From positions 248,001 through 312,000 of the forward strand of contig NTJI01000002.1 in the NCBI GenBank assembly GCA_002307375.1: DNA of 64,000 bases, given 5' to 3'. Shown here piece by piece: positions 1 through 9,113 of this stretch (its first letter is position 1; each line of letters starts with the position of its first letter). Position numbers and translations under genes: made by a program. The DNA comes from Lysobacteraceae bacterium NML93-0399. Lineage in GTDB: Bacteria; Pseudomonadota; Gammaproteobacteria; Xanthomonadales; Xanthomonadaceae. Under the pieces are notes generated by a model. That model made no database searches and was not told the DNA's origin. It saw only the letters and a program-made list of their open reading frames with translations.

Positions 1-400
1 AGAGTTCATCGAGCGTGGCGCCATCGGGATTGCGCATGGCCCGGAATGCCGCGGGCGCCAGCGCGAGCCTGCCGAAGAAGCCGATGTCCGCGCCCATCTG
101 CGCGCCCGGCGGCCCCAGCACCGCGCCCGCTCGTGACAGCACGTCGCGCACGTCGTCCGCGCGCCACGTCATGTCCGCCGGCAGCGGCGACTGCGTGCCC
201 AGTATGTAGAGCGTGTGGCCGGCCGCATTGCGCACCCGCCACATGCCCGGGCCGGGCTGTACGCCGGTGACAAGCACGGCCTCCATGTCGCGTACATCCG
301 GAGCTGCCGGCGCCGGCGCCTGGCCCAACGCGGGCGATGCCATCAGGGATACCGCGAGCAGTCTTCCGCACACACCTAGCCACCTGTGCATCCGCCGCAT
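1..400 (-). CDS. TraB/GumN-family protein, 3' end outside window
   Basis: The reading frame opens at 400 (a second in-frame ATG follows three codons later) and runs off the left edge, so about 133 N-terminal residues are visible. It begins with a short basic stretch and a hydrophobic segment ending near ASPALGQA, a plausible signal peptide. The motif YILGTQSPLPADMTW is typical of the TraB/GumN family (large extracytoplasmic proteins of unknown activity, related to Tiki/TraB metalloproteases). No good Shine-Dalgarno is seen, so the start is uncertain. The frame is open with no stop and its codon use fits a real gene. Confidence 0.75.
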   Translation of the reverse strand, partial: MRRMHRWLGVCGRLLAVSLMASPALGQAPAPAAPDVRDMEAVLVTGVQPGPGMWRVRNAAGHTLYILGTQSPLPADMTWRADDVRDVLSRAGAVLGPPGAQMGADIGFFGRLALAPAAFRAMRNPDGATLDEL

Positions 401-560
401 CCGTCAAGGAGATAACGGCCGAGCATACGAGCAGCAGCCCGCGCGCGCATGGCGACAACGCGCGCGGCGATCCATGCAGCTGAAACACCACATCGAAGCT
501 CTACAACAAGGCCACACCTGCGCCGCTACGGTAGGTCCTTCTTCGCACGGGACCTCCCCC

Positions 561-728
561 ATGACGCTCACCGACGACCAGCACCGGATCCTGCAGGACA
601 TCGACAGCACCACACCGATCAGCCAGGCCGAGACCGACTGGGCGGTCAACGCCGGCCTTGCGGTGCTGGCCGAGGATGGCGACATCGACCTCACCGATGC
701 CGGGCGCTCAGCGCTGGCGCAGCACTGA
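561..728 (+). CDS. Small hypothetical protein (55 aa), winged-helix-like tail
   Basis: This is a 55-residue acidic protein starting MTLTDDQHRIL and ending LTDAGRSALAQH. The LTDAGR ending resembles the beta-wing edge of small winged-helix proteins, but there is too little sequence to assign a fold. No strong ribosome site precedes the ATG (the upstream stretch is GACCTCCCCC). It stands alone between the divergent GumN-like gene and the convergent tRNA-Pro unit. I do not recognise the family. It could be a chance frame, although its codon use and composition look coding. Confidence 0.5.
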   Translation: MTLTDDQHRILQDIDSTTPISQAETDWAVNAGLAVLAEDGDIDLTDAGRSALAQH

Positions 729-746
729 GCTGCCCGCCGGAATCGC

Positions 747-781
747 AAAAAAAACGGCCCGCACATCCATGCAGGCCGTTT
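747..781 (-). terminator. Rho-independent terminator after tRNA-Pro
   Basis: On the minus strand the arms AACGGCC and GGCCGTT form a hairpin followed by eight T residues. It lies just past the tRNA-Pro 3' end and closes the merR/tRNA end of the translation operon. Confidence 0.85.
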
Positions 782-787
782 CGGTAT

Positions 788-864
788 TGGTCGGGGTAGC
801 CGGATTTGAACCGACGACCACTTGTCCCCCAGACAAGTGCGCTACCAGGCTGCGCTATACCCCG
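788..864 (-). tRNA. tRNA-Pro (anticodon GGG)
   Basis: A full cloverleaf can be drawn on the minus strand. The acceptor CGGGGTA pairs with TACCCCG, and the D-arm reads GCGCAGCCTGGTAGCGC. The anticodon arm CTTGT/ACAAG encloses the loop CTGGGGG (anticodon GGG), and the T-arm contains GGTTCAAATCC. CCA is encoded. This tRNA downstream of ihfA-merR is the usual xanthomonad arrangement. Confidence 0.97.
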
Positions 865-910
865 GAATCTGGAAATTATACCGTCTGGCGAGCGTTTCGC
901 CCATCGCCAA

Positions 911-1267
911 TCAACGTTTCAGCAGTTGCAGCACATCCTCGAGTTCCATCCGTACCTGACGCACGATCTGGCTGCTCAGTGCCGACTCCTGCTTGGCGCC
1001 CTCGCCTTCGAGTCGCAGGCGCGCGCCGCCGATGGTGTAGCCCTGCTCGTAGAGCAGACCGCGGATCTGCCGGACCATCAGCACGTCGTGGCGCTGGTAG
1101 TAACGGCGGTTGCCGCGACGCTTCACCGGGCTCAGGCTCGGGAACTCGGTCTCCCAGTAGCGCAGCACGTGCGGCTTGACGTCACACAGCTCGCTGACTT
1201 CACCGATGGTGAAGTAGCGCTTGGCCGGAATCGGCGGCAGTTCGCGATTGCTGCCCGGATCAAGCAT
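911..1267 (-). CDS. MerR-family transcriptional regulator
   Basis: This 118-residue protein has an N-terminal MerR-type winged helix (about residues 17-85). [20 protein letters not shown] is the helix-turn-helix, followed by a wing (RRGNRRYY) and a short helical tail without a ligand-binding domain. Small MerR proteins of this kind sit next to ihfA in many gammaproteobacteria; their target is not established. Its start overlaps the ihfA stop by 8 bp, which implies translational coupling. No cysteine-rich effector loop is present, so a metal-sensing role is unlikely. Confidence 0.9.
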   Translation of the reverse strand: MLDPGSNRELPPIPAKRYFTIGEVSELCDVKPHVLRYWETEFPSLSPVKRRGNRRYYQRHDVLMVRQIRGLLYEQGYTIGGARLRLEGEGAKQESALSSQIVRQVRMELEDVLQLLKR

Positions 1268-1571
1268 GGGCGACGCCCACCGTGCCGGTATAGGCCTCGA
1301 CGCGTTCCTTGAGCTTCTGGCCCGGACGGAAGGTCACCACCGTGCGCGCGGAAATCGGGATCTCCTCGCCGGTCTTGGGATTGCGGCCGGGCCGCTCGTT
1401 CTTGCGGCGCAGGTCGAAATTGCCGAAGCCCGACAGCTTGACCTGGCGCCCCTGCTGCAACGCATCGCGCAGCACGTCGAAGAAGGCGTCGACGAATTCC
1501 TTCGCCTCGCGCTTGTTCAAGCCCACTTCCTCGTAGAGCTTTTCGGCCATGTCCGCCTTGGTCAGTGCCAC
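1260..1571 (-). CDS. ihfA: Integration host factor alpha subunit
   Basis: IhfA forms a heterodimer with IhfB that bends DNA at specific sites in recombination, replication and transcription. The product has about 103 residues and begins [11 protein letters not shown] after a GTG start. The GTG is preferred because it matches the family N-terminus and follows a G-rich ribosome site (AGGGGGACTGCTGC). The frame remains open upstream to 1658, but that extension is not IHF-like. The DNA-binding arm with the intercalating proline motif ([16 protein letters not shown]) is intact. It is downstream of pheT in the classic pheST-ihfA operon. Confidence 0.95.
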   Translation of the reverse strand: MALTKADMAEKLYEEVGLNKREAKEFVDAFFDVLRDALQQGRQVKLSGFGNFDLRRKNERPGRNPKTGEEIPISARTVVTFRPGQKLKERVEAYTGTVGVAHA

Positions 1572-1593
1572 GCAGCAGTCCCCCTGTGAGGCC

Positions 1594-3990
1594 TCAGCCC
1601 CGGATCTTCGCGCCGTGTTCGCGCGCGAGCGCGGCCACCACGTCCGCGACGACGGCATCGACGTCGCGATCGGTCAGAGTGCGCGAAGTTTCCTGCAGAA
1701 TCAAGCCCATGGCGAGACTCCTGAACCCCGTTTCGACCCCCTGCCCGGCATAACGGTCGAACAGGCGGACCCCGGCCAGCAGGGGTCCGGCGGACGCGCG
1801 GACGGTCGTCTCGAGCGCGGCCCAATCGACCGACTCGGGGGCGACGATGGCCAGATCACGGCGCACCGACGGGAACTTCGACAAACCCGACACCCGCGGC
1901 AAGGCTCGCGCCTGCAGCGCGGCGGCATCGAGCTCGAAAGCCACCACCGGCGTGTCGATGTCGAGCGCTCGCAGCAGGCGCGGATGCAGTTCGCCGATCC
2001 AGCCCACGCGCGCGCCGTCGCGCAGCACGTCGGCCGAGCGCCCCGGATGCCCGTGCGCCGCTGTCGAGCGCGCGAAGGTAAGCGCCGCCCCGGCGACTGC
2101 GGCCAACGCTTCCAGATCACCCTTGAGATCGAAGTAGTCGACCGGGCGCGAGGCGTCGCCCCACTGCTCTGCCGCGGCATCGCCAGCCACGGCCGCGGCC
2201 ACGCGCAAGGTCTCGAGCGGCGCCGGCTGGTCCGAAGCCCCTGCCCCAGATACCGAATCCGCGCGCTCGAACACCTTGCCCAGCTCGAACAGGCGCACGC
2301 GGTCCTGCTGTCGCGCGAGATTGCGCCCCAGCGCGGCCACCAGGCCGGGCAACAGCGCCGTGCGCATCACGCCCAATTCCGTGCTCAGCGGGTTGGCCAG
2401 CGGCACACCGCCCGCCTCCAGTTGCCAGGTCGTCAGCAGCCCGGCATCGACGAAAGCGAAATTGACGGTCTCGAAGCAATCGCGCGCGACCATCTGCCGG
2501 CGCAGTTCGGCCTCGGCAACGCGGGTTTCGCTGGCCACGGCGATGCGCGTGGCGCCGCCGGGCAGCGTCGTCGGCACGCGGTCGTAACCGTGGATGCGCA
2601 CGACCTCTTCGATCAGGTCTTCCTCGATCGCCAGATCGAAGCGGCGCGTCGGTGCCGTGACCTGCCAGCCCTCGGCGTCCGCGGCGACTTCCAGACCCAG
2701 CGCACGCAGGATGCGTTCGACTTCGGCATCGTCGACCGTCAGACCGAGCACGCGGGCCAGGCGCGCGCGTCTCAGCGCGATCGTGCGCGGCTGCGCGAGA
2801 TGCGCGTCGAGTTCGGCAGCGGTCACCGGGCCGGCATTGCCGCCGGCGACATCCAGGATCAACCGCGTCGCGTATTCGATCGCGGTGCGCGGCAATTCGG
2901 GATCCACGCCGCGCTCGAAGCGGTGCGCGGCATCGGTATGCAGGCCGAGCTTGCGGCTGCGGCCGATAATCGCGTCGGGCGCGAAGTGCGCCGATTCGAG
3001 GAACACATTGCGGGTGGCCTCGGTCACGCGCGTGTCGAAGCCGCCCATCAGACCGGCCAGCGCGACGACACGATCGGCGTCGGTGATCGCGAGGAACTGG
3101 TCGTCGAGCGTGGCGTCGCGGCCATCGAGCAGTTTCACTACCTCGCCGGCGCGTGCGCGGCGTACGCCGACCGGCCCGTGGAGCAGGTCGCGGTCGAAGG
3201 CGTGCATCGGCTGGCCGAGTTCGAGCATCACGTACTGGGTGACGTCGACGAGGAAGCTCACCGGACGGATGCCACTGCGGCGCAGGCGCTCGGCCATCCA
3301 CGACGGCGTCGGGCGCGTCGCATCGACGCCTTCGATGACGCGGCCAAGGTAACGCGGTGCATCGCTCCCGGCATCGAGCACGACCTGCAGCGCGGCCTGC
3401 GAGGTCGCAGGGACCGCCGGCGCATCGAGCGGCGCGACTTCGCTGCCGCAGGCGGCCGCCACGTCGAAGGCGATGCCGCGGATGCCGAAGCAGTCGGCAC
3501 GGTTCGGCGTCAGCTTGAGCTCGATCGTCGCATCCGGCAGACCGAGGTAATCGGCGAGCGGTGTGCCGACCGGCGCATCGTCCGGCAGCTCCAGCAGACC
3601 CGACGCGTCGGCGTCGATGCCGAGCTCCTTGGCCGAGCACAACATGCCGTTCGATTCGACGCCGCGCAGCTTGGCGGCCTTGATCGTCAGTGCGCCGACC
3701 GTGGTACCGATCGTCGCCAGCGGCGCCACCAGGCCGGGCCGCGCATTCGGCGCGCCGCAGACGATCTGGAGCGTCGTGCCGCCGGCATCGACCTGGCAGA
3801 CCTGCAGGCGGTCGGCTTCGGGATGCTTCTCGGCCGAGACGATGCGCGCGACGACGACACCATCCAGCGCCTCGCCCAGCGGCGTGATCTCTTCGACTTC
3901 GAGGCCGATCGCGGTCAATGTCGCCGCCAGTTCATCGCGGCTCGCGTCGGTCTTGACGTGCTGGCGCAGCCAGTTTTCGCTGAATTTCAT
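1594..3990 (-). CDS. pheT: Phenylalanine-tRNA ligase beta subunit
   Basis: PheT is the large subunit of the alpha2-beta2 phenylalanyl-tRNA synthetase. It binds tRNA-Phe and hydrolyses mischarged Tyr-tRNA. The 798-residue length is normal. Domain order is: N-terminal tRNA-binding EMAP-like domain (about 40-150), B3/B4 editing domain (about 210-380), B5 DNA-binding-like domain (about 400-470), catalytic-like core, and C-terminal ferredoxin-fold anticodon-binding domain (from about 705; [14 protein letters not shown]). The start [12 protein letters not shown] is the family start. It lies 22 bp upstream of ihfA and 124 bp downstream of pheS, with a long inverted repeat between the two phe genes. 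Confidence 0.97.
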   Translation of the reverse strand: MKFSENWLRQHVKTDASRDELAATLTAIGLEVEEITPLGEALDGVVVARIVSAEKHPEADRLQVCQVDAGGTTLQIVCGAPNARPGLVAPLATIGTTVGALTIKAAKLRGVESNGMLCSAKELGIDADASGLLELPDDAPVGTPLADYLGLPDATIELKLTPNRADCFGIRGIAFDVAAACGSEVAPLDAPAVPATSQAALQVVLDAGSDAPRYLGRVIEGVDATRPTPSWMAERLRRSGIRPVSFLVDVTQYVMLELGQPMHAFDRDLLHGPVGVRRARAGEVVKLLDGRDATLDDQFLAITDADRVVALAGLMGGFDTRVTEATRNVFLESAHFAPDAIIGRSRKLGLHTDAAHRFERGVDPELPRTAIEYATRLILDVAGGNAGPVTAAELDAHLAQPRTIALRRARLARVLGLTVDDAEVERILRALGLEVAADAEGWQVTAPTRRFDLAIEEDLIEEVVRIHGYDRVPTTLPGGATRIAVASETRVAEAELRRQMVARDCFETVNFAFVDAGLLTTWQLEAGGVPLANPLSTELGVMRTALLPGLVAALGRNLARQQDRVRLFELGKVFERADSVSGAGASDQPAPLETLRVAAAVAGDAAAEQWGDASRPVDYFDLKGDLEALAAVAGAALTFARSTAAHGHPGRSADVLRDGARVGWIGELHPRLLRALDIDTPVVAFELDAAALQARALPRVSGLSKFPSVRRDLAIVAPESVDWAALETTVRASAGPLLAGVRLFDRYAGQGVETGFRSLAMGLILQETSRTLTDRDVDAVVADVVAALAREHGAKIRG

Positions 3991-3999
3991 TTTGAAATT

Positions 4000-4110
4000 C
4001 CGTGATTCGTAATTCGTGATTGGTGATTCGACAGAGCGGCGCTTTCGCGATCGGTGACCGTGTGCGTGACCCGCTGTTTCGAATCACCAATCACGAATCA
4101 CCAATCACGG
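4000..4110 (-). repeat. Long inverted repeat between pheS and pheT
   Basis: Two 31-bp arms (4000-4030 and 4080-4110) are reverse complements except for two positions, with a 49-bp spacer. Each arm consists of short reiterated units of the type GTGATTGGTGATTCG. The transcript would form a very stable stem-loop in the middle of the pheST message. Similar GATTGGGGATTCG-type units occur before thrS, so this belongs to a dispersed family. Confidence 0.85.
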
Positions 4111-4114
4111 CTCC

Positions 4115-5236
<1,122 letters not shown>

Positions 5237-5256
5237 TTACGGTGGAGACGACGGCC

Positions 5257-5616
5257 TCAGGCCGCCAGCGCGCCCTTCGCCTTCTCGGCGAGCGCGGTAA
5301 AGCCGGCGGCATCGTTGACCGCGATATCAGCCAGGACCTTGCGGTCCAGCGTGATGCCGGCCTTGAGCAGGCCGTTCATGAAGCGGCTGTAGCTGATGCC
5401 GTTCATGCGGGCCGCCGCGTTGATACGCGTGATCCACAGCGAACGGAAATCGCGCTTCTTGAGCTTGCGACCGATGTACGCGTACTGGCCGGCCTTGATG
5501 ACGGCCTGCTTGGCGACGCGGAAGACCTTGCGACGGGCGTTGTAATAGCCCTTCGCGCGGCCGAGAACCTTCTTGTGACGGCGACGTGCTTGGACGCCAC
5601 GCTTGACTCGTGCCAT
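5257..5616 (-). CDS. rplT: 50S ribosomal protein L20
   Basis: L20 is a 23S rRNA-binding protein essential for early 50S assembly. The product has 119 residues, very basic, with the canonical start [18 protein letters not shown] and the conserved segment [20 protein letters not shown]. In enterobacteria L20 also represses translation of rpmI-rplT. It lies 13 bp after rpmI. Confidence 0.98.
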   Translation of the reverse strand: MARVKRGVQARRRHKKVLGRAKGYYNARRKVFRVAKQAVIKAGQYAYIGRKLKKRDFRSLWITRINAAARMNGISYSRFMNGLLKAGITLDRKVLADIAVNDAAGFTALAEKAKGALAA

Positions 5617-5629
5617 GGTTCAGCCCTCC

Positions 5630-5827
5630 TCAGAGATACGGCAGCATGCGGTCGAGACGACCGGAGTCGCACGCCGGGATGTGGTTCGTCTGACGAAGGT
5701 TGCGCTTCCGCTTGGTGGCCTTCTTCGTGAGGATGTGGCTACGGTTTGCGTGGCCGGCCTTGTACTTGCCGGACGCGGTCTTCCGGAACCGCTTGGCGGC
5801 GCCCCGGTGCGTCTTGATCTTGGGCAT
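5630..5827 (-). CDS. rpmI: 50S ribosomal protein L35
   Basis: The 65-residue product starts [20 protein letters not shown] and ends in the usual conserved tail. The frame is open further upstream to 5896, but the extension is not L35-like, so the internal ATG is chosen. It lies between infC and rplT. Confidence 0.97.
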   Translation of the reverse strand: MPKIKTHRGAAKRFRKTASGKYKAGHANRSHILTKKATKRKRNLRQTNHIPACDSGRLDRMLPYL

Positions 5828-6047
5828 TGCGAGAGTCCTTGTGGGATACGAGTACTGACTGGGCGGTGGCTGTGCCACGCTTTCCGTCCTGCCCATGCCG
5901 GTGATAAGCCTTTGATCCCACGAGGGAATCCAGGCGGGTCCTGGATGACACTATCGCCCCGGCGCACCGGGGAGCCGCGCATTATGCCGCGCGCGGATTC
6001 GGCTTGCAAATCACCGGCCTGGCGCGGTCGGCTCGGCGGCTTGCATT

Positions 6048-6115
6048 GCAGGAGCGCGCTTGCGCGCGAACAAGATGCGGCGCATGCACCGCTCGCGCGC
6101 GAGCGCGCGCCTGCA
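6048..6115. repeat. REP-like palindromic repeat pair
   Basis: Two inverted copies of a GC-rich element containing GGAGCGCGCTTGCGCGCGA lie in the infC-rpmI spacer. The same element recurs near 13736 and, as a perfect pair, at 21833-21900. This is the organisation of repetitive extragenic palindromes, and the element is common in xanthomonads. Confidence 0.75.
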
Positions 6116-6121
6116 CGGGAC

Positions 6122-6152
6122 ACAAAGAAAAGGCGCAGCTTGCGCTGCGCCC
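6122..6152 (-). terminator. Terminator after infC
   Basis: On the minus strand GGCGCAGC and GCTGCGCC form a hairpin with a TTGC-type loop, followed by TTTTCTTTG. It would terminate part of the thrS-infC transcripts before rpmI-rplT. The 357-bp infC-rpmI spacer otherwise holds only repeats and, presumably, a promoter for rpmI. Confidence 0.75.
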
Positions 6153-6184
6153 TTTCCATCGATCCGCGGCATGAAGCCGCCTGA

Positions 6185-6709
6185 TCAGGTCTTCTTCTTC
6201 GGCGCGATCATCATCACCATCTGCCGGCCTTCCAGACGCGGACGCGATTCAATGACGATGTCCTCGCCCAGATCGGCCTCGATGCGTGCAGCCATCTCGC
6301 GGCCCAGCTCCTGGTGGCTCATTTCACGACCACGGAAGCGGATGTTGACCTTGATCTTGTCGCCATCCTCGAGAAACCCGCGCATCTTGCGCAGCTTGAT
6401 CCGGTAGTCACCCTCGTCGGTGACCGGCCGGAACTTGAGTTCCTTGATTTCCTGCTGCCTGGTCTTCTTCTTGGCTTCGTTGGCCTTCTTCTGCGCCTCA
6501 AACTTGAACTTGCCGAAGTCCATGATCTTGCAGACCGGCGGATCGGCGTTCGGCTGGATCTCGACGAGGTCCAGACCCTCGTCTTCGGCGGCGCGCAGGG
6601 CGTCGTCCCGCGACAGAACGCCGATCATCTCGCCGTCCGATCCGATGACCCGGACCCGCGGTACGCGGATCTCACTGTTACGCCGATTCTGCTTGTCCTG
6701 GGTGCTAAT
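6185..6709 (-). CDS. infC: Translation initiation factor IF-3
   Basis: IF-3 binds the 30S subunit, prevents 50S joining and proofreads initiator tRNA and start codon. The product has about 174 residues with the N-domain ([14 protein letters not shown]...), a lysine-rich linker ([17 protein letters not shown]) and the C-domain. I choose the rare ATT start at 6709, which follows GGAG at 9 nt. The upstream TTG at 6724 overlaps that ribosome site. AUU starts are the known basis of IF-3 autoregulation. The gene follows thrS by about 90 bp. Confidence 0.95.
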   Translation of the reverse strand: MSTQDKQNRRNSEIRVPRVRVIGSDGEMIGVLSRDDALRAAEDEGLDLVEIQPNADPPVCKIMDFGKFKFEAQKKANEAKKKTRQQEIKELKFRPVTDEGDYRIKLRKMRGFLEDGDKIKVNIRFRGREMSHQELGREMAARIEADLGEDIVIESRPRLEGRQMVMMIAPKKKT

Positions 6710-6800
6710 ACTCGAAGTCTCCAAAATGGAACATGCCGCCGACCTCAGGGCCGGCGGGCCGTCCGACGCGGGCCATCATGGCGCCGCGGCGGTGAAGGAA

Positions 6801-8708
6801 TCATGCTGAAACGTGTTCGCCGCGCAGGCGGGCCGCGAAGTCCTCGACCGACATCGTGCCCAGGTCTTCCCCGGTTCGCGTGCGGACCGCGACCGCGCCG
6901 TTCTCCTTCTCGCGGTCCCCCGCCACGAGCAGATACGGCACCCGCTGCAGCGTGTGCTCGCGGATCTTATAGCCGATCTTTTCGTTCCGCAAATCGGCCT
7001 CGACCCGGACGCCTTGATTTGCAAGGGATTTCCGCACCTCGGCCACAAAGTCGGCCTGGGCGTCGGTGATGTTCATCACGACCGCCTGCACCGGGGCGAG
7101 CCAGCTGGGGAACTGACCGGCGTGGTGCTCGATCAGGATGCCGATGAAACGCTCCATCGAACCGACGATCGCGCGGTGCAGCATCACCGGATGCCGCTTG
7201 TGGCTGTGCTCGTCAACGTATTCGGCGCCCAGGCGGCCCGGCATCATGAAGTCGACCTGCATCGTGCCCAGCTGCCAGGTGCGGCCGATCGCGTCCTTGA
7301 GGTGGTACTCGATCTTCGGGCCGTAGAACGCGCCCTCGCCCGGCAGCTCCTGCCACTCGACGCCGGCCGAACGCAGCGCGCTGCGCAGCGCGTCTTCGGC
7401 GCGATCCCAGGTCGCATCGTCGCCCAGGCGCGACTCGGGACGCAGGGCGATCTTGATCTGGATGTCGTCGAAGCCGAAGTCGGTGTAGACCTTGAGCGCC
7501 TGCGCGTGGAAGTCGCGCACTTCCGCTTCCACCTGCTCGGGCGTGCAGAAGATGTGGCCGTCGTCCTGGGTGAAACCGCGCACGCGCAGGATGCCGTGCA
7601 ACGCGCCGGAGGGCTCGTTGCGGTGGCAGCTGCCGAACTCGCCGTAACGGATCGGCAGGTCGCGATAGCTGTGCAGACCCTGGTTGAAGACCTGCACGTG
7701 GCCCGGGCAGTTCATGGGCTTCACCGCATAGGTCCGCTTCTCGGACTCGGTGAAGAACATGTTCTCCTTGTAGTTGTCCCAATGGCCGGACTGCTTCCAC
7801 AGCGTCACGTCGAGGATCTGCGGGCAGCGCACTTCGCCGTAGCCGCTCTTCTGGTAGACGCGGCGCATGTACTGCTCGACCACCTGCCAGATCGCCCAGC
7901 CCTTGGGATGCCAGAACACCAGGCCCGGGCCCTCTTCCTGCAGGTGGAATAGCTCCTGCGCCTTGCCGATGCGGCGATGGTCGCGCTTCTCGGCTTCCTC
8001 GATGCGCTGGATGTAAGCCTTGAGCTGCTTGGCATCGGCCCAGGCGGTGCCGTAGATGCGCTGGAGCTGTTCGTTCTTCGAATCACCGCGCCAGTACGCA
8101 CCGGAGATGCGCGTGAGCTTGAAAGCTTTCAGGAAACGCGTGTTCGGCACGTGCGGGCCGCGGCACATGTCGACGTATTCCTGGTGGTGATACAGGCCCA
8201 TCTGCGTGATGTCGCCCGGCATGTCCTCGATCAGGCGCAGCTTGTAGTCCTCGCCGCGGGCCTTGAAGGTCTCGATGACCTCCGCGCGCGGCGTCATCTT
8301 CTTGATGACGTCGTACTCGGTGTCGATCAGCTCGGCCATGCGCTTTTCGATCGCGGCCATGTCGTCGGGCGTGAACGGACGCTCGCTGTAGACGTCGTAG
8401 TAGAAACCGTCCTCGATCACCGGGCCGATGACCATCTTGACGTCCGGGTACAGCTGCTTGACCGCGTGACCGACGAGATGCGCGCACGAGTGGCGGATGA
8501 TCTCCACGCCCTCGGCGTCCTTGGGGGTGAGGATCTGCAGGCGTGCGTCGTGGTCGATGACATCAGAGGCATCGACCTGGCAGCCGTCGACCTTGCCGGC
8601 GACGGTGGCCTTGGCCAGGCCCGGGCCGATCGACTGGGCGACCTCCATGACCGAGACGGGGTGGTCGAATTCGCGGCGGCTGCCGTCGGGGAGCGTGATC
8701 GTGATCAT
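6801..8708 (-). CDS. thrS: Threonine-tRNA ligase
   Basis: ThrRS charges tRNA-Thr and edits Ser-tRNA-Thr. The product has 635 residues: N-terminal TGS domain ([20 protein letters not shown]), second additional editing domain (with HxxxH-type [17 protein letters not shown]), class II catalytic core (MNCPGH zinc-site region, QDDGHIFC) and C-terminal anticodon-binding domain. The frame is open upstream to 8843, but the family N-terminus fixes the start at 8708. A leader peptide, terminator and long inverted repeat lie upstream, suggesting regulation of this first gene of the operon. Confidence 0.97.
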   Translation of the reverse strand: MITITLPDGSRREFDHPVSVMEVAQSIGPGLAKATVAGKVDGCQVDASDVIDHDARLQILTPKDAEGVEIIRHSCAHLVGHAVKQLYPDVKMVIGPVIEDGFYYDVYSERPFTPDDMAAIEKRMAELIDTEYDVIKKMTPRAEVIETFKARGEDYKLRLIEDMPGDITQMGLYHHQEYVDMCRGPHVPNTRFLKAFKLTRISGAYWRGDSKNEQLQRIYGTAWADAKQLKAYIQRIEEAEKRDHRRIGKAQELFHLQEEGPGLVFWHPKGWAIWQVVEQYMRRVYQKSGYGEVRCPQILDVTLWKQSGHWDNYKENMFFTESEKRTYAVKPMNCPGHVQVFNQGLHSYRDLPIRYGEFGSCHRNEPSGALHGILRVRGFTQDDGHIFCTPEQVEAEVRDFHAQALKVYTDFGFDDIQIKIALRPESRLGDDATWDRAEDALRSALRSAGVEWQELPGEGAFYGPKIEYHLKDAIGRTWQLGTMQVDFMMPGRLGAEYVDEHSHKRHPVMLHRAIVGSMERFIGILIEHHAGQFPSWLAPVQAVVMNITDAQADFVAEVRKSLANQGVRVEADLRNEKIGYKIREHTLQRVPYLLVAGDREKENGAVAVRTRTGEDLGTMSVEDFAARLRGEHVSA

Positions 8709-8716
8709 TGTGAGAG

Positions 8717-8822
8717 CCGGGATTGGGGATTCGGGATGACCGGACATTCGTCCGTTGAAAGCAGGGATTCGGATCAGCGGAAATCGGCATTTTCCAGTCC
8801 CGAATCCCCGATCTCGAATCCC
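8717..8822 (-). repeat. Inverted repeat in the thrS 5' region
   Basis: GGGATTGGGGATTCGGGA-type sequence at 8717-8736 is mirrored by TCCCGAATCCCCGATC-type sequence at 8798-8822. It would fold the thrS leader into a long hairpin directly before the start codon. It is the same repeat style as that between pheS and pheT. Confidence 0.7.
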
Positions 8823-8843
8823 ATGTGTCCGCACCGCGGGCAC

Positions 8844-8866
8844 AAAAAAAGCGCCGCGAGGGCGCC
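8844..8866 (-). terminator. Terminator-like hairpin in the thrS leader
   Basis: On the minus strand GCGCC-CTCGC-GGCGC is followed by seven T residues. It stands between a short threonine-containing leader ORF and thrS, so it could act as an attenuator. It could instead simply terminate an unseen upstream transcript. Confidence 0.65.
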
Positions 8867-8889
8867 TGCGACAGGGGGCCTCGGGGCGG

Positions 8890-8916
8890 TCAGCGCTGGG
8901 CGATGGTAGTGCTCAT
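8890..8916 (-). CDS. Possible thrS leader peptide MSTTIAQR
   Basis: This is an 8-codon ORF with tandem threonine codons (ACT ACC) followed by isoleucine. It ends about 24 nt before the terminator-like hairpin upstream of thrS. The arrangement (leader peptide containing the cognate amino acid, then a terminator, then the synthetase gene) matches classical attenuation. The ribosome site is weak (GAGCG, then 6 nt), and the ORF is short enough to occur by chance. I could not draw a convincing antiterminator. Confidence 0.4.
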   Translation of the reverse strand: MSTTIAQR

Positions 8917-9043
8917 GTCGCACGCTCGGCCGGCGTTGCCGCGGGCCACCTGTATGCAGAACGATGGACAGCGATGGTAACGCAAGAACGCGGCCGGGGC
9001 GCGCCGCGGCGGGATTGCGCACGGCCTTCTACAGGCACAGAAT

Positions 9044-9062
9044 GATAATGACTCGCATTCAC
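9044..9062. promoter_or_regulatory. Fur box upstream of the siderophore receptor
   Basis: GATAATGACTCGCATTCAC matches about 13 of 19 positions of the Fur consensus, including the GATAATGA half and CATT of the other half. It lies about 50 bp before the receptor start, implying iron repression of the receptor and probably of the MFS gene behind it. Confidence 0.8.
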
Positions 9063-9113
9063 TAATCGAGAATTGTTCGCGCCCGGGTGCCGGGAGGCGA
9101 CCTGCGGGATGCC

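Noticed and set aside
1549-4005. 818-codon open frame on the plus strand opposite pheT
   Set aside because: It is the mirror of a certain gene in very GC-rich DNA; the translation is arginine, glutamine and alanine rich with no domain.
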